A program made the translations under genes and the position numbers. Shown piece by piece: positions 50,926 through 60,036 of a stretch of 64,000 nucleotides of DNA; positions within the stretch are counted from its first letter, which is position 1, and each line of letters begins with the position of its first letter. The stretch is from the NCBI GenBank assembly GCA_002403305.1, contig DHHM01000005.1:4795-68794 (forward strand). The letters are read 5' to 3'. The notes below the pieces were generated by a model that did not search any database, was not told the DNA's origin, and saw only the letters and a list, made by a program, of their open reading frames with translations. Source of the DNA: Bacteroidales bacterium UBA4772 (GTDB taxonomy: Bacteria > Bacteroidota > Bacteroidia > Bacteroidales > VadinHA17).

Positions 50926-53232
50926 ATGAAAGTAATAACCCGGACAGTTATCACTGCTGCCTTCCTTGCCGCCGCCGCCTGCGGTCCCGCACCCGGCGAC
51001 ACCGCCACAACATGCCCTGCCGACCTTGCATCACCCCTGATGGGCACCGACTCGGAATACCTTCTGTCACACGGTAACACCTACCCTGCGGTGGCACTGC
51101 CCTGGGGCATGAATTTCTGGACCCCCCAGACACGAAGGAACGGCGACGGCTGGGCTTATACATATGATGATCACAGGATCGTGGGCATAAAGCAGACACA
51201 TCAGCCCAGCCCCTGGATCAATGACTACGCAGCCTTCTCACTGATGCCTGTCACCGGGGGCAGCAGGATCACCGAAGAGGAGCGCGCCTCATGGTTCTCG
51301 CACAAATCGGAAGTGTCGCATCCCTACCTATACAGTGTCTACCTTGCCGACTGGGATATTACAGCTGAGGTGACCTCCACCGAGAGATCCTCCATCTTCA
51401 GGCTTACCTTCCCGGAGAATGACTCCTCAGCGGTGGTCATTGATGCCTACCCCGGAGGATCAATGGTCAGATTTATCCCTGAAAAGAACAGGGTCATAGG
51501 TTACTGCCGCAATAACCACGGCGGCGTGCCTGACAATTTCCACAACTGGTTTGTCATTGAATTTGACCGGGAGTTTGATTTCTTCTCCTCGTGGGTTGAC
51601 GGCACGCTGACGGCCGGTGCCATCAGCGGCGAGGGCGGTCATGCCGTCGCTGTGGCAGGCTTCCGTACGCAAAGGAGCGATACCGTGACTGCCAGGGTAG
51701 CATCCTCATTCATATCCCCGGAACAGGCACTCCTCAACCTCGGGCGTGAGACCGGGGGTCGCGACTTCGATGCGGTGTGCAATGCAGCCAGGGAGAGATG
51801 GAACAGTGAACTCGGACGCATAAAGGTTGAGGGAGGTGATGATGACATGACTCGTACCTTCTATTCTGCCCTTTACCGCACTCTCCTCTTCCCCAGGATG
51901 TTTTACGAATATGACCGTGACAGTGCCATTGTGCATTACAGCCCCTACAATGGCCAGGTGTTGCCGGGCAGGCTCTTCACCGACAACGGTTTCTGGGATA
52001 CTTTCAGGGCGGCCATGCCCCTGCTGACGCTTCTCTATCCGGAGGTGAGCTCGCATATCATGGAGGGACTGGTGAATACATACCTCGAGAGCGGCTGGCT
52101 CCCCGAATGGGCCAGCCCGGGCCACCGCGACTGCATGATTGGGAGTAACTCCGCTTCCATTATCGCAGATGCATATCTCAAAGGAATAAGAGGTTATGAG
52201 ATCGACACCCTCTGGAAGGCGCTGGTAAAGAATACCAGGGGACATGGCCCGGTGCACTCCGTTGGCAGATACGGGGCAGAATACTACAACAGCCTTGGCT
52301 ACGTGCCGTATGACGCAGGCATCAATGAGAATGTGGCACGCACCCTTGAGTATGCCTATGCCGACTGGTGCCTGTGGCGGCTGGCGACAGAGCTCGGCAG
52401 GCCGCAGGAGGAGGCTGACCTCTTCCTGCTACGCTCACAGAACTACCGGAATGTGTTTGACACCGAAAGAAAGCTGATGAGAGGCAAAAACATTGACGGC
52501 ACCTTCCAGTCGCCCTTCAGCCCCTACAAGTGGGGTGATGCCTTTACGGAGGGCAACAGCTGGCACTATACATGGAGTGTGTTCCATGATGTGGCAGGAC
52601 TGGCAGATCTGATGGGAGGAACGGAGATGATGGCCCGTATGCTCGACTCTGTCTTCATCGTGCCGCCTCTGTTCGACGACTCGTACTATGGCTTCCCCAT
52701 ACATGAGATACGGGAGATGCAGGTGATGAACATGGGCAACTATGCCCACGGTAATCAGCCGGTGCAGCATATGATCTACCTCTACAACTACACCCCCGAA
52801 CCCTGGAAGGCACAGATGAGGGTCAGGGAGGTGATGGACAAGCTCTACAACTACACCCCTGACGGTTACTGTGGCGACGAGGACAACGGCCAGACCTCGG
52901 CGTGGTACGTCTTCAGCGCACTGGGCTTCTACCCTGTGGTCCCGGGAACCGGGGAGTATGTCCTGGGCTCACCGCTCTTCAGGAAGGCAACGGTCACACT
53001 GGATGACGGCAGCAAGCTTGTTGTCTCGGCGCCGGAAAACGGCAGGGAGAATGTTTTTGTGGATGAGGTGACCATAAACCGGAAGAGAGTGGATGTCAAC
53101 TATGTCACCCATTCACAGCTTAAGGCAGGAGGGACGCTTGAGTTCCGGATGAGCTCAGTCCCTGACAGGGAGCGGGGTGCTGCACCCCGGTCTTATCCCT
53201 ATTCCTTCAGTTCAAACAAAGAATCCCAATAG
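50926..53232 (+). CDS. GH92 alpha-mannosidase lipoprotein
   Basis: A 768-residue calcium-dependent exo-alpha-mannosidase. The leader MKVITRTVITAAFLAAAAC gives a lipobox at Cys19, which supports ATG 50926 over an upstream ATG at 50908. The N-terminal beta domain starts LMGTDSEYLLSHGNTYPAVALPWGMNFW; the (alpha/alpha)6 domain has NGFWDTFRAAMPLL near 345, VPYDAGINENVARTLEYAYADW near 460, MGNYAHGNQPVQH near 603 and the catalytic block GDEDNGQTSAWYVFSALGFYP near 645. GH92 enzymes trim alpha-1,2/1,3-mannose from N-glycans or mannans. It shares an apparent operon with the aldolase 13 bases downstream, an unexplained pairing. Confidence 0.95.
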   Translation: MKVITRTVITAAFLAAAACGPAPGDTATTCPADLASPLMGTDSEYLLSHGNTYPAVALPWGMNFWTPQTRRNGDGWAYTYDDHRIVGIKQTHQPSPWINDYAAFSLMPVTGGSRITEEERASWFSHKSEVSHPYLYSVYLADWDITAEVTSTERSSIFRLTFPENDSSAVVIDAYPGGSMVRFIPEKNRVIGYCRNNHGGVPDNFHNWFVIEFDREFDFFSSWVDGTLTAGAISGEGGHAVAVAGFRTQRSDTVTARVASSFISPEQALLNLGRETGGRDFDAVCNAARERWNSELGRIKVEGGDDDMTRTFYSALYRTLLFPRMFYEYDRDSAIVHYSPYNGQVLPGRLFTDNGFWDTFRAAMPLLTLLYPEVSSHIMEGLVNTYLESGWLPEWASPGHRDCMIGSNSASIIADAYLKGIRGYEIDTLWKALVKNTRGHGPVHSVGRYGAEYYNSLGYVPYDAGINENVARTLEYAYADWCLWRLATELGRPQEEADLFLLRSQNYRNVFDTERKLMRGKNIDGTFQSPFSPYKWGDAFTEGNSWHYTWSVFHDVAGLADLMGGTEMMARMLDSVFIVPPLFDDSYYGFPIHEIREMQVMNMGNYAHGNQPVQHMIYLYNYTPEPWKAQMRVREVMDKLYNYTPDGYCGDEDNGQTSAWYVFSALGFYPVVPGTGEYVLGSPLFRKATVTLDDGSKLVVSAPENGRENVFVDEVTINRKRVDVNYVTHSQLKAGGTLEFRMSSVPDRERGAAPRSYPYSFSSNKESQ

Positions 53233-53245
53233 CAAACTGCTGATC

Positions 53246-54154
53246 ATGTCAATATTAAACCTGTCCGGCATTTTTCCACCTCTGCCCGCATCGTTTGATG
53301 AAGAGGAGAACCTCTCTCCCGAAAAGATAAGATTCAATATTCAAAGTCTCTCCCGTTATGATCTGAGCGGTATCCTGGTACTTGGATCCAACGGAGAGCA
53401 GGTTATGCTCTCCGAAGCTGAAAAGCATGAGGCTGTGGCTGCTGCCAGGGAGGCAATGCCGCCGGGCAAACTACTGCTCGCCGGTACCGGAGGGCAGTCG
53501 ACCCGCGAAACAATCAGGCTAACCATGGATGCAGCCTCGGCAGGTGCTGACGCTGTGCTGGTGATATCTCCCTCATATTACAGGGGACAGATGAGTGATC
53601 AGGCGCTGGTAAGACACTATCATGCCGTGGCTGATGCCTCACCCGTGCCGGTTGTGGTCTACAACATGCCGGCCAACACCGGCATCGACATGACCGCGCA
53701 GGCCATAATTCAGATGGCGGGCCATCCCAACATCATCGGTTTGAAGGAATCGGGTGGCAACGTTGTCAAGATGGGTGAGGTTCTCCATGCCACAGCCGGT
53801 GACTTTCAGATACTGGCAGGCGGGGCAGGCTTTCTGCTGCCGGCACTTGCCACAGGTGCGGCTGGGGGAATCCTTGCCCTGGCAAACATCGCACCGGCTC
53901 ACTGTCTTGAAATCTATAAGTCATTTCTTGCCGGTGAAATGGAACATGCCCGCAGGATGCAGCATGCCGCCATCGCTCTTAACGCTGCCGTCACCTCCAG
54001 GTGGGGTGTCCCTGCCCTGAAGAGAGCGATGGATCATCTCGGGCTGTACGGCGGGCCGGTGCGCAGGCCCCTGCTGCCAGTGAGCGAGCAGATCGGGAGA
54101 GAGATTGTTGAAATGGTAAACGATAAGGGAATAATGGCATTCAAGAACATCTAA
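53246..54154 (+). CDS. DapA-superfamily aldolase, 4-hydroxy-2-oxoglutarate aldolase (HOGA1)-like
   Basis: A 302-residue class I aldolase of the DHDPS/NAL family. The pyruvate-binding motif is GSNGE at 47-51, catalytic Tyr139 is in VVVYN, and Schiff-base Lys167 is in GLKES. Long stretches (SPSYYRGQMS near 108-117, VYNMPANTGID near 138-148, LAGGAGFLLPALATGA near 190, and the C-terminal LYGGPVRRPL) look more like animal HOGA1 than bacterial DapA. HOGA1 splits 4-hydroxy-2-oxoglutarate into pyruvate and glyoxylate. The AGXT-like aminotransferase 11 bases downstream fits that product. ATG 53246 is chosen because an upstream frame overlaps GH92. A KDG-aldolase or true DapA role remains possible. Confidence 0.8.
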   Translation: MSILNLSGIFPPLPASFDEEENLSPEKIRFNIQSLSRYDLSGILVLGSNGEQVMLSEAEKHEAVAAAREAMPPGKLLLAGTGGQSTRETIRLTMDAASAGADAVLVISPSYYRGQMSDQALVRHYHAVADASPVPVVVYNMPANTGIDMTAQAIIQMAGHPNIIGLKESGGNVVKMGEVLHATAGDFQILAGGAGFLLPALATGAAGGILALANIAPAHCLEIYKSFLAGEMEHARRMQHAAIALNAAVTSRWGVPALKRAMDHLGLYGGPVRRPLLPVSEQIGREIVEMVNDKGIMAFKNI

Positions 54155-54165
54155 ATGGTAACGAT

Positions 54166-55290
54166 ATGAAGGGACGAAAACTGCTCATGATACCCGGGCC
54201 GATCGAATTTGAACCTGCAGTGATGCAGGCAGTGGGAATGGCTACTACAAGCCATGTGGCTCCAGATTTTATTGAATCATTCGGCCACTCCCTTGAGATG
54301 ATGAGGGAGGTATGGATGGCACCGTCAGGGCAGCCTTTCATAATGGCAGGTACAGGCACACTGGCCATGGACATGGCAGGGTCCAACCTGGTGGAGCCCG
54401 GCGACACGGCCCTGGTGGTATCCACGGGATATTTCGGGGTTAGATATGCCGAACTGCTGAAGAGATATGGTGCGGAGATTACTCTTCTCACTGCTCCTGC
54501 GGGAGAGGTCGTGAGCCCGCAGGAGATAGAGGCGGAGCTGAAGCGCCGGCAGTATAAGGTAATGACCTTTACCCATGTCGACACCTCCACGGCCGTCAGG
54601 GTTGACCCGGAGCCTCTGGGGAGACTGGGAGAGAAATACGGTGTGCTGACTATCCTCGATGGCGTCTGTTCCGTTGCCGGGGAGGAGATACGGCAGGATG
54701 AATGGAAGATCGATGTGGTGCTTACGGCATCACAGAAGGCTGTGGGCGTGCCGCCGGGACTGGCACTGATGGTTGTTTCGGAGAGAGCGATGCAGGCATG
54801 GCGGGAGCGCAAGAGTCCTGCAGGCAGCTATTACTGCGACTGGTCACACTGGCTGCCGGTCATGAAAGCATACGAGGAACGCCGTCCTGCCTACTTTGGT
54901 ACTCCGGCAGTAAACCTGGTATGCGGACTGGAGGTAAGCCTCGGGCTGATACTGAAAGAGGGAATGGAGGAGAGATTCAGAAGGCATAAACGCATCGGGA
55001 AGATGTTCCGGGAGACTATGAAGAGTCTGGAGCTGAAAATGATACCCGTCAGTGATGATGTCAGTGCAAACACACTGTCTGCCATATTGTACCCCGGGGG
55101 AGTAAAGGCGGCAGACTTTATGAGATCGATAAGCACCTCTGATGTGATACTTGCCGGCGGATTGTTGCCGGAACTGAAAGATAAATATTTTCGTGTCGGC
55201 CATATGGGCGCGGTAACTGCCGGGGACATACTTGTAACGGCGGCCTCTGTTGAGCGGGCACTTAAAGAGTGCGGCTATGTCACCGGATAA
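54166..55290 (+). CDS. Class V aminotransferase, alanine/serine-glyoxylate aminotransferase (AGXT) type
   Basis: A 374-residue PLP enzyme of fold type I. The PLP lysine is Lys191 in TASQKAVGVPPG, the cofactor Asp is Asp165 in ILDGVCSV, and HVDTSTAVR near 137-145 binds substrate. The N-terminal PGPIEFEPAV and the C-terminal VILAGGLLPELKDKYFRVGHMG match the AGXT subfamily rather than SerC or NifS. AGXT turns glyoxylate and alanine (or serine) into glycine and pyruvate (or hydroxypyruvate). Its place right after a HOGA1-like aldolase strongly suggests glyoxylate disposal to glycine. Phosphonoacetaldehyde-forming relatives are a less likely alternative. Confidence 0.87.
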   Translation: MKGRKLLMIPGPIEFEPAVMQAVGMATTSHVAPDFIESFGHSLEMMREVWMAPSGQPFIMAGTGTLAMDMAGSNLVEPGDTALVVSTGYFGVRYAELLKRYGAEITLLTAPAGEVVSPQEIEAELKRRQYKVMTFTHVDTSTAVRVDPEPLGRLGEKYGVLTILDGVCSVAGEEIRQDEWKIDVVLTASQKAVGVPPGLALMVVSERAMQAWRERKSPAGSYYCDWSHWLPVMKAYEERRPAYFGTPAVNLVCGLEVSLGLILKEGMEERFRRHKRIGKMFRETMKSLELKMIPVSDDVSANTLSAILYPGGVKAADFMRSISTSDVILAGGLLPELKDKYFRVGHMGAVTAGDILVTAASVERALKECGYVTG

Positions 55291-55331
55291 AAATTGTTCA
55301 GGCATAATAAATCATTAAAAAATCAACAGTC

Positions 55332-55781
55332 ATGTCACTTACGGAAAAAATTGCGGCCGACCTGATGGCAGCCATGAAGGCAAAGGATACACTGGCACTT
55401 GAAGCATTGCGTGCTGCCAAAACAGCATTTATCATTGCCAGGACAGAGAGAGGATCCGGAGCTGTTCTGAGTGCCGATGAGGAGGTTAAGATAATTCATA
55501 AACTTGTGAAGCAGAGAAAGGAATCTGCTGCCATCTACAGGGAACAGAAGAGGCCTGATCTTTATGAAAAGGAGGAGAACGAGGCAGAAGTACTGGAAAA
55601 ATACCTGCCAGCAAAGATCAGCGATGAGGAGCTTGAAAATGTCCTGAAGGTGATTATTGCCCGCGTGGGAGCCCAAACGCTGTCAGATATGGGTAAGGTC
55701 ATGAGCGTCGCTGCGAAAGAACTGGCAGGCAGGGCAGACGGACGGGAAATATCGGCAAAGGTAAAGCAACTTCTGGGCTGA
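55332..55781 (+). CDS. yqeY: YqeY/GatB-tail-domain protein
   Basis: A 149-residue protein of the YqeY family, which shares a fold with the tRNA-binding tail of GatB and may aid tRNA-linked amidation; its precise role is unsettled. Evidence: the N-terminal LMAAMKAKDTLALEALRAAK block near 12-31, DEEVKIIHKLVKQRKESAAIY near 49-69, LPAKISDEELE near 94-104 and the GKVMSVAAKELAGRADGREIS stretch near 120-140. It lies 41 bases after the AGXT-like gene, probably on the same transcript, and is convergent with the HD-domain gene. Confidence 0.93.
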   Translation: MSLTEKIAADLMAAMKAKDTLALEALRAAKTAFIIARTERGSGAVLSADEEVKIIHKLVKQRKESAAIYREQKRPDLYEKEENEAEVLEKYLPAKISDEELENVLKVIIARVGAQTLSDMGKVMSVAAKELAGRADGREISAKVKQLLG

Positions 55782-55797
55782 CCGGGAGAGTAAGATA

Positions 55798-56379
55798 TCA
55801 GCCGTTATCCGCTTTGGGGTAGTTTCTGTCATTTTCGAGTATGCGCAGTATCCTCCTGCGCCTGTCAACAAGATCGGTAAGCTCAATGAGCATATCAGCA
55901 TTGACAAGCCTTGCCATGGGCAGGACATACTTCTCGGTCTGATCGAGATAGTCTGAGATCTTCTGTTCCGATTGGGTATCACGGTGCAGATCGGTGAGAT
56001 TGCTTATCCTGTCAGCACATTTTAACAGGTGTGCATTTGTTGATCCGTTTTCAAGAATACGTTGCAGATACTGCTCCTTGGTCTCATCCTTTCTCCTGGT
56101 CACTTCCAGAACAAGGTCAACCACCTCCGGGCCTTCACCGTCTATCCATCTGATCTCATCAATCTGGGTCTCGGGCATGTCTTCAAGCAGGTCATGAAGC
56201 AGAGAGGCTTTAAGGAGCACGCTGTTGGAGTAGAATTTATAGTCCAGCAGAATCCCCAGGGTAGAAAAGCAATGCCGGAACTGGTTTCCGCCTACCTCTC
56301 TCTGTACACTTATCAGTGCTGTGGCTTTCAGAATATAGGGAGCGAGGACAAGATTTTTCAGGCTTTCAAGCGATGTCAT
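55798..56379 (-). CDS. Stand-alone HD hydrolase resembling small alarmone hydrolases (SpoT-HD/Mesh1 type)
   Basis: A 193-residue single-domain protein. The RelA/SpoT hydrolase motifs are visible: FRH at 34-36, LLHDLLEDMPE at 60-70 (the HD and ED residues) and KCADRISNL at 120-128, the counterpart of the K-x-ADR-x-x-N motif. The synthetase and regulatory domains are absent. Such proteins may remove pyrophosphate from (p)ppGpp or, as animal Mesh1 does, act on NADPH. The metal-binding set appears complete, so it is probably active. A 138-base gap separates it from the upstream minus-strand reductase gene; no clear -7 box was found there. Confidence 0.8.
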   Translation of the reverse strand: MTSLESLKNLVLAPYILKATALISVQREVGGNQFRHCFSTLGILLDYKFYSNSVLLKASLLHDLLEDMPETQIDEIRWIDGEGPEVVDLVLEVTRRKDETKEQYLQRILENGSTNAHLLKCADRISNLTDLHRDTQSEQKISDYLDQTEKYVLPMARLVNADMLIELTDLVDRRRRILRILENDRNYPKADNG

Positions 56380-56517
56380 AGGTGTCTGAATAACACTTTA
56401 AAATTATTCATTTCACCAATTCATCCAAAGTCTGACATCATACGACTTATAAACACTCTATTCACACTCCGTAGAGAGGGTAGTTCTAAGGTTGCCTGCA
56501 GGTTGGCCCGTAGCAGA

Positions 56518-57186
56518 TCAGAACTCGACGGTCAGGGATTCTTTTTCTATACCCAGGTTTGCGAGTTGCTTCTTCAGGGCATTCATCATCGGGGGAGGAC
56601 CGCAGAGATAGAATTGCCTGTTGAAATCGCCGACAGTTGATCTGAGGAACTCCTCATTGATCATGCCATGATGATAGTTGCTCAATTTCTCCTCGGAAAG
56701 TATATTGATGAAATTGTCGCCCAGCATGTTCCGGAACTCATCCGGCTGAATGATATCGGCTTCGGTCTTGTTTGCAAATATCAGCATGTTGCCCTCAAGC
56801 TCATCGCGTGACTGCAGATCCCTGAAGATGGAGATGAAGGGTGTTATGCCTGCCCCGCCGGCGATGAAGACCCCTGTGCCCCGGTAGGTGATTGCACCCC
56901 ACACATCCCTGACAATCAGCTCGTCGCCCGGCTTAAGACTGTCAAGCTCCTTCGTCACGCCGTTGTGTGACGGATAGATCTTGATGATAAATTCAAGATA
57001 AGGATCACTGTTCAGTCCGGTAAAGGTAAAGGGTCTCTTTTTGTTTTTAAGTTGATGAGTGTTAATCGAAAGGTCCGTAGCCTGCCCGGGGACAAATGTG
57101 TATCCTGAAGGTTTTTCCACCCTGTATCTTTTTACGTCGTGGGTGAGGTCGTCCGTGCTGATAATTTTAACTGTGTGTTCCTCCAT
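56518..57186 (-). CDS. FAD-dependent ferredoxin/flavodoxin-reductase-like protein
   Basis: A 222-residue FNR-fold protein: an FAD-binding beta barrel with RPFTFTG near 52-58 (flavin contact R-x-[YF]-[TS]), a GDELIVRDVWGAI stretch near 86, and an NAD(P)-binding half with FIAGGAGITPFISI near 107-120 and LCGPPPMMNAL near 194-204. It has no Cys cluster, so it is not a ferredoxin fusion. It moves electrons between NAD(P)H and a flavodoxin or ferredoxin. ATG 57186 (MEEHTVKI) gives the normal start; an upstream frame adds 17 unrelated residues. Its redox partner is not known here; reducing corrinoid activation is a speculative use. Confidence 0.88.
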   Translation of the reverse strand: MEEHTVKIISTDDLTHDVKRYRVEKPSGYTFVPGQATDLSINTHQLKNKKRPFTFTGLNSDPYLEFIIKIYPSHNGVTKELDSLKPGDELIVRDVWGAITYRGTGVFIAGGAGITPFISIFRDLQSRDELEGNMLIFANKTEADIIQPDEFRNMLGDNFINILSEEKLSNYHHGMINEEFLRSTVGDFNRQFYLCGPPPMMNALKKQLANLGIEKESLTVEF

Positions 57187-57267
57187 TTGTCTGCTACATC
57201 TATCATCAACAAAACGGAGCAGAGAATTGTTTAACATTACGGTGAGTCTAACCGTGAGTGTTTGGTA

Positions 57268-57275
57268 TATCTTTG
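57268..57275 (+). promoter_or_regulatory. -7 box for the ABC exporter gene
   Basis: TATCTTTG fits TAnnTTTG, 27 bases before the ATG at 57303. Confidence 0.5.
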
Positions 57276-57302
57276 CGTCCTAATTCAAAGGTACAATTTT
57301 AA

Positions 57303-59069
57303 ATGTCAGAAGGGAAATTAAAAGCTACCGGAAGCGGTCTGAAGGATCTTGGCAAGTTATACAGGTTCCTGAAGCCCTATGTCTGGTTATTTATCCTCGG
57401 GATGTTTTGCCTGCTTATGTCCACTGGTGCGAGCCTGATGTTTCCCAAGCTCCTGGGCGATATGGTTGATCTGGGTACCAAAGGCAGGATGATGGAAGAG
57501 ATAACCAGGACGGGGCTCATCCTGATGGCTATTCTTGTCGCCCAGGCTCTGTTTGGATATACCAGAACCAGACTGTTTGTAGTTGTGACAGAGAAAACCC
57601 TGGCTTCCATCAGGCAGCATATTTACAATCATCTCATCAAACTGCCAATGTCATTCTTCTCCGCAAGAAGGGTGGGGGAGCTTAACAGCCGGATCTCATC
57701 GGACATAGCGCTGCTGCAGGACACACTTACATATACCCTTGCGGATCTTATTTCGCAGGTAATTGTCATCATCGGGGGTATAACACTGATGGCCATCAGC
57801 TCTTTTCAGCTGACGCTATTCACGCTGGCCATCGTGCCGGCCATATCACTTCTGGCTTTTTTCTCCGGCAGAGCCATTCGCCGGTATTCGAAAAAAGCCC
57901 AGGCTTTTGTCGCGGAGTCAAACACCATAGTGGAGGAGACCCTCCAGGGTATACAGAATGTGAAGGCATTCACCAACGAGGCTTTTGAGAGTGACCGTTA
58001 CCGTGCGAAGACGGAAGAGGTAGCCAGGATGGGCATAAAGGGAGGGAAATACCAGGCTGCCATATCATTTATTGTACTGGGATTTTTCATTTCCATGGCA
58101 GCTGTTATATGGCGGGGGGCTGCCATGATTGCCAACGGACAGATGGAAGCGGGACAGCTCTTTTCATTCGTAATTTATTCGGGGTTCATCGGCGGGAATA
58201 TTGCAGGCATGGCAGGTGTATACACACGGCTGCAGAAGACACTGGGTGCGTCGGAGAAGCTATTGCTGCTGCTTGATGAGAATACAGAAGACATTGATGA
58301 AGAGTATGTTCCCGATGCTTCCCATGCCCTTCACGGACAGATCACCTTTGACAGGGTAGGATTCAGGTACCCGTCCCGCGACGAGGTGGTGGTGCTGGAA
58401 GAGGTAAGCTTCACTGTCGATCCCGGCCAACAGATTGCCCTCGTGGGCCCTAGCGGGGCAGGGAAGTCAACCATTGCATCGCTGATGCTGAGGTTTTATG
58501 ACCCGACCGAAGGGATAATCAGCTTTGACGGCCGCGACGGCCTCAGTATCCCGGTAACCTCACTCCGGGCACAAACGGCTGTGGTGATGCAGGATGTATT
58601 CCTGTTCGGAGGCACGATCCGTGAGAATATAGCATACGGAAGACCCGGAGCCACGGAGGATGAGATAATAGAAGCTGCAGTACAGGCCAACGCATGGGAC
58701 TTTATACAATCATTTCCCGATAAGCTGGAAACGGTAGTGGGGGAGAGGGGCGTGCAGCTGTCGGGGGGCCAGCGGCAAAGGATTGCCATTGCCCGCGCAG
58801 TGCTTAAAAACCCCAGGATATTAATCCTGGATGAGGCTACCTCATCACTCGATTCCGAATCTGAAAGACTGGTGCAGGAGGCGTTGGAGAAGCTTATGGA
58901 GGGCCGCACCTCACTGGTTATTGCCCACCGGCTTTCAACGGTTCGCAAGGCAGATAAGATAATAGTACTGAGCGGCGGAAAGATCGTTGAGCAGGGGACT
59001 CACACCGAGCTGCTGTCAAACGGCAGCGGACTGTACAAGACCCTCACAGAGCTTCAGTTAAACATCTGA
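57303..59069 (+). CDS. MsbA-like ABC exporter (half-transporter)
   Basis: A 588-residue fused transmembrane/ATPase half-transporter that should work as a homodimer in the inner membrane. Six hydrophobic segments occupy about 30-320. The ATPase has Walker A GPSGAGKST near 384, the Q-loop in VVMQDVFLFGG near 425, the signature LSGGQRQRIA near 487 and Walker B ILILDEATSSLD near 508, followed by the H-loop in VIAHRLST. Family members flip lipid A, lipids or drugs. No neighbour fixes the cargo. The gene has its own -7 box and is divergent from the reductase gene. Confidence 0.93.
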   Translation: MSEGKLKATGSGLKDLGKLYRFLKPYVWLFILGMFCLLMSTGASLMFPKLLGDMVDLGTKGRMMEEITRTGLILMAILVAQALFGYTRTRLFVVVTEKTLASIRQHIYNHLIKLPMSFFSARRVGELNSRISSDIALLQDTLTYTLADLISQVIVIIGGITLMAISSFQLTLFTLAIVPAISLLAFFSGRAIRRYSKKAQAFVAESNTIVEETLQGIQNVKAFTNEAFESDRYRAKTEEVARMGIKGGKYQAAISFIVLGFFISMAAVIWRGAAMIANGQMEAGQLFSFVIYSGFIGGNIAGMAGVYTRLQKTLGASEKLLLLLDENTEDIDEEYVPDASHALHGQITFDRVGFRYPSRDEVVVLEEVSFTVDPGQQIALVGPSGAGKSTIASLMLRFYDPTEGIISFDGRDGLSIPVTSLRAQTAVVMQDVFLFGGTIRENIAYGRPGATEDEIIEAAVQANAWDFIQSFPDKLETVVGERGVQLSGGQRQRIAIARAVLKNPRILILDEATSSLDSESERLVQEALEKLMEGRTSLVIAHRLSTVRKADKIIVLSGGKIVEQGTHTELLSNGSGLYKTLTELQLNI

Positions 59070-59251
59070 GCCTGCCAGCACCGGATCAGGCGGCTGACTT
59101 CATCTTCTTTACGTTCGGAATAGATAATCACGTGAAAGCAGGTACCGCTTAGATGCGGATATAACATTCCCGGCAGATCTTTCAGGGCAGGATGAAACGG
59201 GTTGCCTGTTATTACTTCTGAGTCAGATAATTTCTTTTGTCTGTTCTGCAT
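59054..59251 (-). CDS. Possible small protein of unknown function
   Basis: A 65-codon frame starting 10 bases after the pdxH stop on the same strand, filling the only gap between pdxH and the ABC gene and overlapping the latter by 16 bases. It has the mixed composition of a soluble protein (FHVIIYSERKEDEVSRL) but no recognised family. It may be a chance frame. Confidence 0.25.
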   Translation of the reverse strand: MQNRQKKLSDSEVITGNPFHPALKDLPGMLYPHLSGTCFHVIIYSERKEDEVSRLIRCWQAQMFN

Positions 59252-59261
59252 CTCAGGGACA

Positions 59262-59918
59262 CTACGGGTACAGAAGCCTTATGGTCCATCCTCCTTCAGA
59301 GGCGGTCCTGATATACTGGAGCCTGTCATGCAGGCGGTGCTCCCTTCCCTGCCAGAACTCAACATGATCCGGATCGAGATAATATCCACCCCAGTTTTCA
59401 GGCCGGGGAACAGGCCTGTCGCGGTACTTCTCTTCTGCCTCGGTGGCCATTCGCTCAAGCATCTCCCGGTTCTCCAGCTCCCTGCTTTGCTGTGACACAA
59501 CGGCGCTGATCTGGCTCTGCCGTGGCCTGCTCCTGAAATAGGCATCCGACTCTTCAGCGGGGAGCCTGTAGACCTTACCCACAATCCTGACCTGGCGGTA
59601 GAGCTCATTCCAGAAGAATGTCATTGCGGCGTGGTTGTTCTGTTCCAGATCCTCACCCTTCCTGCTGCTGTAATTAGTAAAGAATGAGAAGCCCTTCGCG
59701 CTGAAATCTCTCAGCAGAACAATTCTCCCCGACGGCCTGCCTTCGGCATCTGCCGTGGCAAGATGTACTGCATTGGGCTCCTTAACGCTATGTGAAATGG
59801 CATCCTCCATCCATCTCTCAAACTGGAGGAACGGATCTTCCGCAAAATCGCCGGGGTCAATGCCGGCTCCGTGGTATTCATTCCGCAGAAGGCTGGTCGT
59901 TCTTCGCACGCTGTTCAT
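59262..59918 (-). CDS. pdxH: Pyridoxamine 5'-phosphate oxidase
   Basis: A 218-residue FMN enzyme that oxidises PNP/PMP to pyridoxal 5'-phosphate using O2. The N-terminal MNSVRRTTSLLRNEY gives the usual start (ATG 59918); an upstream frame adds 17 residues. Family blocks: NAVHLATADAEGRPSGRIVLLRDF near 49-72, GFSFFTNYSSRKG near 75-87, FFWNELYRQVRI near 100-111, the PRPENWGGYYLDPDHVEFWQGREHRLHDR stretch near 170-199 (conserved RxHDR), and the terminal RLLYP. An O2-using enzyme suggests some oxygen exposure or tolerance even though much of the window looks anaerobic. Confidence 0.96.
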   Translation of the reverse strand: MNSVRRTTSLLRNEYHGAGIDPGDFAEDPFLQFERWMEDAISHSVKEPNAVHLATADAEGRPSGRIVLLRDFSAKGFSFFTNYSSRKGEDLEQNNHAAMTFFWNELYRQVRIVGKVYRLPAEESDAYFRSRPRQSQISAVVSQQSRELENREMLERMATEAEEKYRDRPVPRPENWGGYYLDPDHVEFWQGREHRLHDRLQYIRTASEGGWTIRLLYP

Positions 59919-60036
59919 GTAAGGTAACTTATCATAGTAATTCACAATGCTTAACAACTGTTGCGCCAATATGTTTAAGGGGCAGGGGGCCTGTTTATAT
60001 GAAAATATTACCTTTATACCTCAAAACAGAGATGAT

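Noticed and set aside
53177..53245. Longer start for the HOGA1-like aldolase
   Set aside because: It overlaps the end of GH92 and adds 23 residues before the normal family start.
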